Notes: generated from the letters alone by a model not told the origin. 64,000 nt of DNA from Occallatibacter gabretensis (GCF_001449115.1 NZ_LAIJ01000009.1:682001-746000); one strand, 5' to 3'; positions 42,453 to 51,410 are shown, counted from the first letter of the stretch. Numbers and translations: made by a program.

Positions 42453-42566
42453 GGACGGAGCGCCATTTTCACGGAACGGCAAGTGGCACGGCGCTCCGTC
42501 CCTTTCAAGATCCGGGCAACCGGAAGCACGGAAGGCTCTGCGAACAGCGTTCGCGGGGCCTTTTCA
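42453..42566 (+). terminator. Two tandem hairpins before the scaffold-like gene
   Basis: First stem GGACGGAGCGCC/GGCGCTCCGTCC (42453-42464 and 42490-42501). Second stem AAGGCTCTGCGAAC/GTTCGCGGGGCCTT (42532-42545 and 42549-42562, two G-U pairs) followed by TTCATTTG. The second looks like an intrinsic terminator. Confidence 0.75.
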
Positions 42567-42618
42567 TTTGTTGGCCAAGTCCTCCCCTGGACGAATCACA
42601 ACACAGAAAGGAAACAGT

Positions 42619-43032
42619 ATGGAAAGGGAATCGCAGGATGTAACGGCACGGCTGGAGGCCGCGGCCAACCTGCTGGAGCGCACGCTCGGCTGGCTTGAAG
42701 AGCGGCAAAACGCGCTCTCCGGCGAAGTGGAACGCATATCCGCAACGGTGGAACAGAGCCGCCGTGAAGAAGAGCTGGCCGCGAAGCTGGAGGCCATGGA
42801 AAAGGAACTGGCGGAATTGAAAGCCAGTGCTGCTCAGGCAACTCCAGCGCACTCGGCGCTTGCGCCGCTGCGCAAAACAGTACCGAGCGCCACGCTCGAC
42901 ATGCTGGCCAAGCATGGCGTCGGCGAGGGCCCGGTGGACGCGCGAACGCTGGATGCCGCGCTCTCAAGCCTCAGCATCGAGCAGCGGATCGCAGTCAAGA
43001 GCCAGCTGCTCCGCGCCGGCGCAATCGCATAA
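42619..43032 (+). CDS. Scaffold-like coiled-coil protein
   Basis: 137 residues from ATG 42619 (AAAGGAAAC upstream). MERESQDVTARLEAAANLLERTLGWLEERQNALSGEVERISATVEQSRREEELAAKLEAMEKELAELKAS is a continuous heptad-rich helix, followed by a small C-terminal helical domain. Short coiled-coil proteins between protease and capsid are often internal scaffolds. This is positional inference; no family is recognised. Confidence 0.55.
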   Translation: MERESQDVTARLEAAANLLERTLGWLEERQNALSGEVERISATVEQSRREEELAAKLEAMEKELAELKASAAQATPAHSALAPLRKTVPSATLDMLAKHGVGEGPVDARTLDAALSSLSIEQRIAVKSQLLRAGAIA

Positions 43033-43035
43033 CTA

Positions 43036-43125
43036 CGGTGAACAGCAACTAGTGAACGGTGAACAGCAATCTGCTGATCGCTCGCCACTGTCCACTGCTC
43101 ACTGTCCACTGTCAACCGATCACTC
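43036..43125 (+). repeat. Fold-back element between scaffold-like and capsid genes (GTGAACAG type)
   Basis: Left arm GGTGAACAG words (43036-43072), right arm CACTGTCCACTG words (43085-43121), starting three bases after a stop codon. The arms are imperfect complements. Confidence 0.65.
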
Positions 43126-43156
43126 GTAGTACACCCCACGGAGGGGCAGAAGAATC

Positions 43157-44128
43157 ATGAACGCATCCTTTGCAGACATCCATGCCGCGGCTGACTATAT
43201 CGGACCCGGTGCAATCGAAGTTCCGCTGTACCAGACTGAGATCCTCGACATCTGCCGCAGGGCCAGCCCCTTCGGCCAGCGCATCAAGCAGGTGCCGGCC
43301 ACGGGTCATCCATCGCGCTATTTTGAGGAGACTGCGATTCCGAACCCCGGTGCAACAGCCGGTTTTGTGAATCCGCGCTCCATCTCACCGACGGTTGTCT
43401 CACCCACACGCGTGGAGCGCAGTGTGCCGCTCAAGGCGCTTGTGTCGCAGCTGAACTACAACCTCTTCGACATCGAGCTGGGCAAGCAGCAAAAGCAGTT
43501 CGAGTATCTGCAAGCCAAGGATCTTGCAGACACGGTCTCCGGCCTGATGGTTACGCACGACGTTGCGCTGTGGAACGGCAACGACACCAGCCTCACCACG
43601 CCTACGACCAACCAGTACATGGGCGTGGCGGCGCAGATTGCAGCGGGCGGCAACACTGTCACCGTTTCCACCTCGCAGAAGATCATCACGACCATCAAAA
43701 CCGCCGTGGCGCAGATGGTGGCCAGCAGCGGCTTCCATATCCGCCCCACAGCCATTTATGCCAACCCGGTACTGCTGGACCTGATGGATCAGGAAATGCT
43801 CACCGAGTACAACGTGGTCCTCAACACCACGGAGATCACCGGTGGCTTCAAGGTTAAGGCCATCACCACCCAAGCTGGCGAACTGCCGCTGATTCCTGAC
43901 TGGAGCCTGTCTTACACGGGAACTCCGGGTTCGGGCACCGCGGTGCTGCCTGCCTACATCGTGACGGAGGACCTGATTGAGTACCACTGGCTCGGCGATC
44001 CGGCTCCGCGCATTCTCCAGCTCGGCCTGCCTAACTCTCTCAGCAACCAGTATGTGGCTGTGAAGTTCGGCGCACCGGTGGTCAAGGGTGCGACCTACGC
44101 ACACTACCAGGTGCTGGTGGATCGCTAA
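43157..44128 (+). CDS. Major capsid protein (HK97-fold type, by context)
   Basis: 323 residues, GGAGGGG upstream. NLFDIELGKQQKQFEYLQAKDLADTVSGLMVTHDVALWNGN and GFHIRPTAIYANPVLLDLMDQEM are typical of phage capsid proteins of the SU10/DUF5309-like group, with the E-loop region near the N-terminus and the P-domain in the middle. TYAHYQVLVDR ends the protein. It follows portal, protease and scaffold-like genes, the usual order. No accessory decoration gene is seen. Confidence 0.82.
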   Translation: MNASFADIHAAADYIGPGAIEVPLYQTEILDICRRASPFGQRIKQVPATGHPSRYFEETAIPNPGATAGFVNPRSISPTVVSPTRVERSVPLKALVSQLNYNLFDIELGKQQKQFEYLQAKDLADTVSGLMVTHDVALWNGNDTSLTTPTTNQYMGVAAQIAAGGNTVTVSTSQKIITTIKTAVAQMVASSGFHIRPTAIYANPVLLDLMDQEMLTEYNVVLNTTEITGGFKVKAITTQAGELPLIPDWSLSYTGTPGSGTAVLPAYIVTEDLIEYHWLGDPAPRILQLGLPNSLSNQYVAVKFGAPVVKGATYAHYQVLVDR

Positions 44129-44132
44129 AAAG

Positions 44133-44282
44133 CGGGGGACGAGGGAATGAGGGATTGGGACCGATAAAAACACTTTGAAAATGCTGGCTGCTTCAGTTGC
44201 AAGTCAACAGCCGGAGAGTTTTCAATGTGCTGGTATTGGTCCCTTGGTCCCTCGTTCCCTTAGCTCCTCGGTTCCTTTTTCT
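44133..44282 (+). repeat. Fold-back element after the capsid gene (GGGACGAGG type)
   Basis: Left arm GGGGGACGAGGGAATGAGGG (44135-44154) and right arm CCCTTGGTCCCTCGTTCCCT (about 44242-44261). Inner pairings CACTTTGAAAA/TTTTCAATGTG and GCTGGCTG/CAGCCGG extend the hairpin to about 130 bases. Confidence 0.8.
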
Positions 44283-44314
44283 TCATTTCTGCTTTTCCTG
44301 AAAGGATCTCAGCA

Positions 44315-44938
44315 ATGGCCTATCTGCAGCCATCCGATTACACAAACTATGGATTGCCGGCCACTACTACGGCGGACTGGATCACGGCCGCGACAGCCCT
44401 GATTAACAGCTACTGCAGGCGGCCGGACCTGAACGTCATTCAATACACGGAGCGTCTGCGCGTCACGGCGGGGTCGCAAACAGTGCATCTGAGCTATCTG
44501 CCGCTCGCATCTCTGGCTCCGGCCACTTTGCCACTCGTCAGCATTCAGGGCCGCTACGCGCGCCCGCGCCGCGGCGAGATGGTGGACACGCCGATGCTGG
44601 AACTTGCGTCGGCCTTTTCGCTCCCCGGTCAATGGGTCACCCTCGATCCCACCACGGTCGATTTCGATCCCAATACCGGCGAGCTTACGTTGCCTTGGAA
44701 TCTCTTAGGACTTCCCTACAACGAAGTCTCGGTCACTTACACTGCGGGTCTCTCAACTATTGGCGATGACGTACTGAGCGCCTGCGCACAAATCGTCCGC
44801 AATGCCCAGGCGCAGCCCGCGCTGAACTCGAAGTCGTCCAAGCTCGACACCATGCAGATGCAATATTTTTCCAGTTCGCTTATCGACGAGACAGTCCAGG
44901 CATGGCTTCGTCCCTACATTGCGAACAGGCTGGGGTGA
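44315..44938 (+). CDS. Head-tail connector protein (gp6-like)
   Basis: 207 residues. The start MAYLQPSDYTNYGLPATTTADWITAATALINSYCRRPDL matches head-completion adaptors (gp6/gp15-like) that ring the portal, as does the C-terminal helix QIVRNAQAQPALNSKSSKLDTMQM. A beta-rich insert (about 50-125) is longer than in the shortest family members. It is followed by a head-closure-like gene after three bases. Confidence 0.7.
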   Translation: MAYLQPSDYTNYGLPATTTADWITAATALINSYCRRPDLNVIQYTERLRVTAGSQTVHLSYLPLASLAPATLPLVSIQGRYARPRRGEMVDTPMLELASAFSLPGQWVTLDPTTVDFDPNTGELTLPWNLLGLPYNEVSVTYTAGLSTIGDDVLSACAQIVRNAQAQPALNSKSSKLDTMQMQYFSSSLIDETVQAWLRPYIANRLG

Positions 44939-44941
44939 GCC

Positions 44942-45376
44942 ATGAGCGATACGTCACCGCGCAACCCCACTGCCGCGCAGCAGATGCTGGCCGATGCGTT
45001 GCTCCGCAGCGTTGGAGGAGCAAGCGCACAACTGGTTGTCACAAATACGAGCACAGATAGCGCAATGTCAGAAATGGGTCTGGTTGCCACGGGCTTCGGC
45101 AGTGTCATCGTAAGCCCGGTGGTGATGCGAAAGCTACGCCCGACGTGGCAGGAAGGTAATCAATCGAAGTGGGAGCTGTTCGTCTCGGCTACCAGCGTTG
45201 AAGAGCAGGTGGGCGCGCTCGATCTCGCATCCGCTCAATCGCTCTTCGCCATGACGCTGAGTGTCATTGTTGGCGAACAGAGTTATCTCATCGAATCCAT
45301 CGCCTCCAATGAAGCCTTCGGCCAGATCTATCTTTACCGTCTCCTGCTCCGCGAACAACGGCAGCAAGCGGTTTAA
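44942..45376 (+). CDS. Head-closure-like protein
   Basis: 144 residues. An initial helix AAQQMLADALLRSVGGASAQL is followed by a beta-rich part (GFGSVIVSPVVMRKLRPTW, then LSVIVGEQSYLIESIASNEAFGQIYLYRLLL). It starts three bases after the connector gene and so is translationally coupled. It has the size and place of a head-tail joining protein (gp16/gp7-like). No strong family motif. Confidence 0.55.
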   Translation: MSDTSPRNPTAAQQMLADALLRSVGGASAQLVVTNTSTDSAMSEMGLVATGFGSVIVSPVVMRKLRPTWQEGNQSKWELFVSATSVEEQVGALDLASAQSLFAMTLSVIVGEQSYLIESIASNEAFGQIYLYRLLLREQRQQAV

Positions 45377-45568
45377 CGAAGAGATCAGGGGTCAGAGATC
45401 AGTCTTGATCGCACTATCCCCGACGCTCATCTTTTCAGATCAGTTTTTTCAACTTCGGTCTGCTTCCGCGAAAGCACGAACCGGGAAAGGAACACAGGAA
45501 AACAAGGGGGGGGTTCACCGACCAGCGTTTGCTGATCTCTGATCTCTGATCCCTGATCCCTGTCTTCT
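45377..45568 (+). repeat. Fold-back element in phage cluster (GATCTCTG type)
   Basis: Left arm AGAGATCAGGGGTCAGAGATCA (45380-45401), right arm with three GATCTCTG/GATCCCTG words (45531-45562). The same words as in the elements at 9484 and 10972, which lie in the housekeeping block. Confidence 0.85.
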
Positions 45569-46054
45569 ATGCAGAACGCAAAAGATTCTTTCTACATGGC
45601 GTTGCGCACACAGCTCGTCGCCATCAATCCGGATCGAACCATTCTGCTGCGTGGCGCGGTCCGGCCCGGCATTCTTGTGGAAGAAGCGGAGGCTCCATTT
45701 CCGCAGCTGCCGGACGATGTCTATACACTGCGCTGGCTCTCGCTCGGCGTGGATGTCGATCTCGCCTCTACGCTTGTCGCTCAGGAATGCGAGGTCCTCT
45801 ACTCCACTTGCGGTACGCAGAGCTTCGGTGGACTTGACCGCGGCCGTCTCCTGAGCGCAATGGACGAGGAGATCACCTCAATGCTGCAGCCCTTCTGTAC
45901 ACCCAAGCTCAGCTACGTGGTCAGTCCCCCCGCAACCATGCTTACTCAGGTTTTCTGGGATGAGCAGGTCTTTGGTCCCATCGTCACGCAGCGTGATCGT
46001 ATTAGCCGCGTGGTCAAGGTTCTTGTCTACAGCTATCAGGAGCAGGGTGAGTGA
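45569..46054 (+). CDS. Tail-completion (terminator)-like protein
   Basis: 161 residues: ALRTQLVAINPDRTILLRGAVRPGILVEEAEAPFPQLPDDVYTLRW, then VVAQEC-like and DRISRVVKVLVYSYQEQGE. A short mixed alpha/beta protein with a conserved amphipathic end, in the place of tail terminator genes (gp17/gp8-like). The stop TGA (46052-46054) overlaps the next ATG by one base. Confidence 0.55.
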   Translation: MQNAKDSFYMALRTQLVAINPDRTILLRGAVRPGILVEEAEAPFPQLPDDVYTLRWLSLGVDVDLASTLVAQECEVLYSTCGTQSFGGLDRGRLLSAMDEEITSMLQPFCTPKLSYVVSPPATMLTQVFWDEQVFGPIVTQRDRISRVVKVLVYSYQEQGE

Positions 46055-47019
46055 TGTCCACCACGAATTGGTTTTCCAACTCCGCGCCGGTAGCGCGCCG
46101 CGTGCGCGCCTACTTTGCGCCCGTCAACCGCGCCGCGCAGACGCCAGTCCTCTTTGATCCCGCTGAACAGGGTGCATTCAACTTCACTGCACCGCCTGCG
46201 CCGTGGATCGACCTCGGCTGGATTCAGGGCTTCACGCGCAAGTCCACGAGCAAAATAGGCGCGATCAACACTGGCATTCCTGCTGCGCCACTCGATCAGA
46301 TCCGCGAAACCCTCTCGGCCCAGGTCCGCTTTGAATTCCTCGGCTGGACCAAGCTCACCATGGCGCTCGCTACCGGCTCGCAGCATATGAATCTGCTCGC
46401 GCCCGCATCCGGTGCGGCTCTCGCGGCAGTCGGAGCTCACGCTACACCCGCGACGGCCGTACAGAGTGGTTCCACGGCCACCACCATCGCGCTGTCCTCT
46501 ACTATCGGTTTCACTGCGGGTCAGGCCGTCGCAGTTGATATAGACAACACAGGCCAAACCGGCTACGCCGGCTCGCCTGTCTCCGGCGCCTACATTCGCC
46601 AGGCTATCTCGGATACCGATTACATTCGTCGTATCACCTTTAACGTCGCGCTAATCTCTCAGGTCACCTCTACTACCCTCACGCTGGCATCTCCGCTTCC
46701 AGGTGGCGTGCCCGCCGCAGGAGCCAAGGCGCAAGCCGTTACTGGATTCGTCGACCGCGAAGGTGGCAGCTTTTTTCAGGAATGGTCCGCGCTGTTCGTT
46801 ATGGAAGGTTCGCAGCACGAACGCATCTTCTTCCACTATCCGCGTCTTCAGCCTGACACCGGAGCGGAAGAAACAAATATCGCGCTCGCTTCAAAAAGTA
46901 AGCTCGAACGCATTTCGCTCCATGCACAGTTCACCGCGCTTCCGGTCACCGATCCGCTCGACGGTGAACGCATTCTCTGCTATCGCAGCTTCCTGCCTGC
47001 GCCCAACGCGCTGGTCTAA
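46054..47019 (+). CDS. Tail-tube-like protein
   Basis: 321 residues from ATG 46054 (MSTTNWFSNSAPVARR), with AGGAG about 10 bases upstream. It is beta-rich with SGSTATTIALSSTIGFTAGQAVAVDIDNTGQTGYAGSPVSGAYIRQ and SQVTSTTLTLASPLPGG, an Ig-like insert often seen in tail-tube proteins, and a C-terminal FHYPRLQPDTGAEETNIALASKSKLERISLHAQF that resembles tube subunits. Assignment is by context. Confidence 0.55.
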   Translation: MSTTNWFSNSAPVARRVRAYFAPVNRAAQTPVLFDPAEQGAFNFTAPPAPWIDLGWIQGFTRKSTSKIGAINTGIPAAPLDQIRETLSAQVRFEFLGWTKLTMALATGSQHMNLLAPASGAALAAVGAHATPATAVQSGSTATTIALSSTIGFTAGQAVAVDIDNTGQTGYAGSPVSGAYIRQAISDTDYIRRITFNVALISQVTSTTLTLASPLPGGVPAAGAKAQAVTGFVDREGGSFFQEWSALFVMEGSQHERIFFHYPRLQPDTGAEETNIALASKSKLERISLHAQFTALPVTDPLDGERILCYRSFLPAPNALV

Positions 47020-47055
47020 CCAAACCAACCATCTTGCATAGGAACCTTCCTCATC

Positions 47056-49359
47056 ATGATCATCACCATCCAGAGCCAGAACTATACAACGACGCTCGAC
47101 TCCGCACACCCGCTGCTCATCAAGCGCACACTTAACGAGCCATCTGTCTGCGAGCTCTGGCTAAGCCTGCCCGCAAACGGTTCCTTTGCTGTTCCTGTAC
47201 GCAATCAGTCGCTTGCCGTCACAGGAGACGATGGCACGGCCTACTTCACTGGCTACATTGCTGCCGCTCCAATGCCGGAGTATGCGGGTCTTGCGCTGGA
47301 AGGGCCGCGCTACCGACATGCTGTCCGGGCCATCAGTGATGAAGTTCTCCTCGATCAGGTCCTCATGACACCCAGCAAAGGCGCCAGCGGTCAGAGCGCA
47401 GGTGCACTCATGACTTCGCTCGTCACGCGTACCGGAGCCAGGTCTCTTGTCACCAGCTCGCTCAATCTCAATCTCGAGGTCAGCCACTTCGCGCCGGACG
47501 CCGGCACGCCCTTCAGTGGGTGCGCCTCACAGGTCGCAGGCCAGGTCCGTGCAGCTTATCGCGCGCTTGCCGGCCAACTCAGTCTCACGCCCGTTCCCGG
47601 CACCACGCATCCGCTGAATGAGACCGACGGCAGCCTCACGCTTTCCAATCTCACTCTCACCGCAAGCGCCAAACGCGCCCTCGCCAACGACATCACTGTC
47701 TGCGGAGAAAACGAGGCATGGGCCTACGCCACCGAGTACTTCCTTGGCGATGGAATTACCACACAGTTTCCGCTCTCCGCCGATCCCTACTACATCGCCT
47801 CATCAAAAGCGAAGATCATCACGGAGCTCTTCAACGAAGCCGAGATTAATCCCGCGGTTTGGTCGGCTAACCCTACCTACTTCGGTATCGGAGCAGCCGG
47901 CCTTACAATGATGGGCGGAAACGGCCGTGATGGTCAGACGCCTCTCACATGGATCGATCCCATCGAGATGGGCGGGACTCTCATGTTAGAAGTCGACGGC
48001 CTGATACTTGCCGCCAACAGTACCGGAATCGTCGGCGGCTTCTTCTCCGGCCTCCTGACGGCGGCATCCTGCATTGCAGGCTTCCAGGCCACCGCGCAAT
48101 CCGGCACGGGCGCCGTAAGCCTGCAACCGATCGTCATCGGCGCTGCGGCCGGTACCAGCTACGCCGTTAATCCGGCAAATCAGTACACCCTCCGCGTCCG
48201 CGTCCATTGCCAGGATCAGGAGCGGATTCAGGCTACCTATTACTCCTTCGGAGATAGCGGAGGCATCAGCGGTGGCGGCAAAATCAATCTCGCCGGAGCC
48301 AATCTCCTCTTCGAACTGGTCGAGATCGTCGACGGCGTGGCAGGCATGCCCGTCATTCTTTATGACGGCACCATTCCCAATCTGCCGGACACCTGCAGCA
48401 TTCTGCCTGCCAGCAGTATCAATCTCCAGGGAACCATGCGATCCTTCAGCCTCACCAATCTCGGTTCGGGATGGGTTGTCTGCACACCTTCAGGCGGAGC
48501 TCCCTTCACGCGTCGTGTTGGGCCTTCCACGGCCAACTCCGAGTGCGAAGTTGAGCGTACCGGCAAGCTGGCCTTCTATACCGGCTACGTTCCTCCAGTG
48601 GGCGAGCAGATCGCCGTTACTTATCGCACGCAGGGTCGCGCAGTAGGGCGCGCTGTCAACTCCGCCAGTCAATCCACTCTTGCCGCTGCTGGCCTGCCCT
48701 CCGTCTCGGCATGGATTGGCTCTGTCACGAATCCGCCCGCACGAAGCTCCGCCGATTGCCGCACGGCCGCCTCGGTGATCGTGCAGGCATCCTCCGGCGT
48801 CAGCGCCCTCTGGAGCGGGACTTACAAGGGCACACGCCAGAGTTTTGCTTCAGACGTCTGGCCGGGCGACGAGCTCCAACTCAACGCAACTTCATTTAGC
48901 CTGAATGCTCAGGTTGTCGTCCGCACCGTCGAGATCACCTACACGGCCAGCTCGCCCGACCTCGTCCAGTACGAAATCACCTTTGCCAATGATTGGGCTG
49001 ACGATCTCGCCATCAAGACCAGCATTACTGTTCCGGCGGAGACCTGGCTTCCCGCAGCCACCGGCTACACACCCATCGCCAATCTCAACGCGCTCGCCGT
49101 CACCGCTCTCTCAGGCAGCAGCGTCACTGTCGACACCGGCGTTGCTCCACCCACTGGCGGCGGCTTTGAGGTTCGCACTCGTGATTTCGCCTTCATGCCG
49201 GGCAGCGATTCTACGCTCGTCCTGCGCGGCTCCGAGCAGACGCTCACCTTCCCACGCCTCTCGGCCAATGATCGCTTCTATATTCGGATGTTCGATGGCT
49301 CTATGCCGCCCAACTATTCCGAGTTCTCGACGGCACTCTTCATCAATCTGCCGCTCTGA
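47056..49359 (+). CDS. Tail hub/baseplate-like protein
   Basis: 767 residues. The N-terminal 110 residues (LIKRTLNEPSVCELWLSLP, VRNQSLAVTGDDGTAYFTGYIAAAP, AVRAISDEVLLDQVL) match the opening domain of hub proteins of the gp27/gpD type. The rest is a chain of beta domains, with TATEYFLGDGITTQFPLSADPYYIA-like and VGEQIAVTYRTQGRAVGRAVN segments, plus a lectin-like segment near 300-450. No tape-measure gene precedes it. Confidence 0.65.
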   Translation: MIITIQSQNYTTTLDSAHPLLIKRTLNEPSVCELWLSLPANGSFAVPVRNQSLAVTGDDGTAYFTGYIAAAPMPEYAGLALEGPRYRHAVRAISDEVLLDQVLMTPSKGASGQSAGALMTSLVTRTGARSLVTSSLNLNLEVSHFAPDAGTPFSGCASQVAGQVRAAYRALAGQLSLTPVPGTTHPLNETDGSLTLSNLTLTASAKRALANDITVCGENEAWAYATEYFLGDGITTQFPLSADPYYIASSKAKIITELFNEAEINPAVWSANPTYFGIGAAGLTMMGGNGRDGQTPLTWIDPIEMGGTLMLEVDGLILAANSTGIVGGFFSGLLTAASCIAGFQATAQSGTGAVSLQPIVIGAAAGTSYAVNPANQYTLRVRVHCQDQERIQATYYSFGDSGGISGGGKINLAGANLLFELVEIVDGVAGMPVILYDGTIPNLPDTCSILPASSINLQGTMRSFSLTNLGSGWVVCTPSGGAPFTRRVGPSTANSECEVERTGKLAFYTGYVPPVGEQIAVTYRTQGRAVGRAVNSASQSTLAAAGLPSVSAWIGSVTNPPARSSADCRTAASVIVQASSGVSALWSGTYKGTRQSFASDVWPGDELQLNATSFSLNAQVVVRTVEITYTASSPDLVQYEITFANDWADDLAIKTSITVPAETWLPAATGYTPIANLNALAVTALSGSSVTVDTGVAPPTGGGFEVRTRDFAFMPGSDSTLVLRGSEQTLTFPRLSANDRFYIRMFDGSMPPNYSEFSTALFINLPL

Positions 49360-49413
49360 TCGGAACCAGTCATTTCCAGTTCCCGTCCATTGTTCATTTA
49401 CGGAGTTCAACCA

Positions 49414-49641
49414 ATGCGCATGATGAATGAATTCGAAGCCCAGGTCTTGAGCGACCTCTCCGTCCTCAAGTCGCAGATCAACGGCCTCATGGGCGACGGC
49501 AACGGCGGTCGCATCGCAGAGCTCGAGCGCCGCATGGAACGCCACGAGCAGAACTGGCAGCGCGCGAAGGGCTTTCTCGCCGCTGTCAGTGTCCTCTTCG
49601 CCGTCCTTGAGGTCGCGTTCGAAGCCTGGCACAGGCACTGA
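49414..49641 (+). CDS. Small coiled-coil membrane protein (XhlA-like)
   Basis: 75 residues from ATG 49414 with GGAG eight bases upstream. A coiled coil (VLSDLSVLKSQINGLMGDGNGGRIAELERRMERHEQNW) is followed by one membrane helix (GFLAAVSVLFAVLEVAFEAW). This is the layout of the phage haemolysin/holin-associated XhlA type. It is the last gene of the phage-like cluster; no endolysin gene is next to it. Confidence 0.7.
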   Translation: MRMMNEFEAQVLSDLSVLKSQINGLMGDGNGGRIAELERRMERHEQNWQRAKGFLAAVSVLFAVLEVAFEAWHRH

Positions 49642-49723
49642 AAGGGGATACCCCTCCCCCCGCGCCATCAGAATCTGTATTTCTGTAAATCTGTGATCTC
49701 GCAACCAGTGCAACGCTCCTACT

Positions 49724-49729
49724 TATAAT
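49724..49729 (+). promoter_or_regulatory. -10 box of purE, leaderless transcript expected
   Basis: A perfect TATAAT (49724-49729) ends seven bases before the purE ATG (49736), so transcription would start at about the A of the ATG. There is no Shine-Dalgarno sequence and no good -35. Confidence 0.65.
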
Positions 49730-49735
49730 GAACAA

Positions 49736-50254
49736 ATGAGCCAGCAGCCGGCAGCCAGCCCTATCGTGGGCGTCGTTATGGGCAGCAAGAGTGACTACGA
49801 GGTCATGTCCGCTGCAGTCGAAATCCTCCGCGAACTCGAGATTCCGTACGAAGCAAAGATCGTCAGCGCACATCGCACGCCGGACTTGCTTTTCAGCTAT
49901 GCGGAAACAGCTCGTGAGCGCGGGCTGCGCGTCATCATTGCCGGAGCCGGCGGAGCTGCACACCTGCCCGGAATGCTCGCCGCAAAAACGCTCGTCCCGA
50001 TCCTCGGCGTGCCTGTGCCCGCCACGGTTTTGAACGGCCAGGATTCGCTGCTTTCGATCGTCCAGATGCCCAAAGGCGTTCCAGTCGGCACTCTCGCCAT
50101 CGGCAAGCCCGGCGCGGCCAACGCGGCCCTGCTTGCCGCAGAAATTCTAGCTATAACCGACGCGGATCTCTATGACCGCCTCGCCAAATGGCGCGCTGCA
50201 CGCACGCAGCAAGTGCTCTCGCAGGAGCTTCCTGCCGCGGAGCTAAAATCTTGA
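49736..50254 (+). CDS. purE: N5-carboxyaminoimidazole ribonucleotide mutase
   Basis: 172 residues. It shifts the carboxyl group of N5-CAIR to C4 in purine synthesis. [40 protein letters not shown] (with the SDY and AHRTP active-site loops), [29 protein letters not shown] and [31 protein letters not shown] are class I PurE signatures. The class I type needs PurK, which overlaps it. The transcript appears leaderless. Confidence 0.97.
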   Translation: MSQQPAASPIVGVVMGSKSDYEVMSAAVEILRELEIPYEAKIVSAHRTPDLLFSYAETARERGLRVIIAGAGGAAHLPGMLAAKTLVPILGVPVPATVLNGQDSLLSIVQMPKGVPVGTLAIGKPGAANAALLAAEILAITDADLYDRLAKWRAARTQQVLSQELPAAELKS

Positions 50255-51399
50255 GCAGTGGAGTGATTGCACCCGGCGGAACCCTTGGCATTCTTGGCGG
50301 AGGCCAGCTTGGACGCATGATGGCTATGGCAGCGCGCACCATGGGTTATCACGTCCGCGTCATGGACCCCGAGCCAAACTGTCCGGCCAGCTTTGTCGTA
50401 GATGAAGTCGTCGTGGGGAAATGGGATGATGTTGCTGCAGCCGAGCGGCTTGCGACAGCAAGCGACGCCATTACCCTTGAAATCGAACAGATCGGCGTGG
50501 ATGCTCTCTCGCGCGTTGCGGCCATCGCTCCGCTACGTCCGGGCGTTGAGGCCATCCGCATCATCCAGGACAAGACGCTGCAGAAACCGTGGCTCGCGAG
50601 GCACAATTTTCCTGTCGGCCCTTTCCGCATCGTCCAATCGGAAGCCGAACTGCAAGAAACTGTTTCAGCCCTCGACAACCAGGTCTTTCTCAAGATCGGA
50701 CGCGGAGGCTATGACGGGCGTGGGCAAGTACGCATTGGCCTCGACTCACCGACAACCGAAGCATCCATCGCTGAAGCATGGAAATCTATAGGTCAAAAAC
50801 CTGCTGTCGCCGAGCAGGCTCTCGATCTCGACTTTGAGATCTCTGTCATGGCCTCACGCAATCCGTCGGGTGAGGTTCGCAGCTTTCCCGCCGCCCGCAA
50901 TCATCACGAAAACCAGATTCTTGCCTGGAGTGTTCTCCCCGCTGGCATTTCACCCGAGCTCGAAGTCCGCGCAGAATCTCTTGCAAGCGAAATCGCTGCA
51001 GCTCTTGGTATCGAAGGCCTGCTCTGCGTTGAGATGTTCGTCACCAAACAAGGCGATCTCTTCGTTAATGAACTCGCACCCCGTCCGCACAACAGCTACC
51101 ACCAAAGCGAGCGAGGTTGCAACACGAGCCAGTTTGAGCAAGCTGTCCGCGCGGCGCTGAATCTTCCGCTTGGAGATACATCGCTCATCAGCCCATGCGC
51201 GATTGTGAATCTCCTGGGCGATGTCTGGTTGAACGGCGAACCCAATTTCGGGGCGGCCTTGCAGGTTCCGGGCGTTCGCCTACACCTGTACGAGAAGCAC
51301 ACGCCTCGCGCAGGCCGCAAGATGGGTCATCTTTCAAGTGTTGGCGCGACTGCAGAGGAAGCTCTGGAATGTGTGCTCGAAGCAAAACGGCGGCTCTGA
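50251..51399 (+). CDS. purK: N5-carboxyaminoimidazole ribonucleotide synthase
   Basis: 382 residues from TTG 50251, whose TTGA overlaps the purE stop. GGAG lies about 8 bases upstream. It makes N5-CAIR from AIR, ATP and bicarbonate. [31 protein letters not shown] opens the ATP-grasp enzyme; [34 protein letters not shown] and [28 protein letters not shown] are ATP-binding and metal-ligand motifs. An ATG at 50188 would overlap purE by 67 bases and is less likely. Confidence 0.95.
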   Translation: MSSGVIAPGGTLGILGGGQLGRMMAMAARTMGYHVRVMDPEPNCPASFVVDEVVVGKWDDVAAAERLATASDAITLEIEQIGVDALSRVAAIAPLRPGVEAIRIIQDKTLQKPWLARHNFPVGPFRIVQSEAELQETVSALDNQVFLKIGRGGYDGRGQVRIGLDSPTTEASIAEAWKSIGQKPAVAEQALDLDFEISVMASRNPSGEVRSFPAARNHHENQILAWSVLPAGISPELEVRAESLASEIAAALGIEGLLCVEMFVTKQGDLFVNELAPRPHNSYHQSERGCNTSQFEQAVRAALNLPLGDTSLISPCAIVNLLGDVWLNGEPNFGAALQVPGVRLHLYEKHTPRAGRKMGHLSSVGATAEEALECVLEAKRRL

Positions 51400-51410
51400 T
51401 TAGAGCCGCC
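51385..51410 (-). terminator. Bidirectional hairpin at the purK-typA junction
   Basis: A perfect 9-bp stem GGCGGCTCT/AGAGCCGCC (51389-51397 and 51402-51410) with 4-base loop that includes the purK stop. On - it is followed by GTTTTGCTT, so it ends typA; on + the T run is absent. Confidence 0.75.

Noticed and set aside
9484..45568. CRISPR array as an explanation for the repeated GATCTCTG words
   Set aside because: Words are 8-9 bases, arranged in inverted arms, without regular spacers, and occur in separate gaps.
50188..50250. ATG 50188 as the purK start
   Set aside because: It would overlap purE by 67 bases; TTG 50251 gives the usual domain start and has GGAG upstream.
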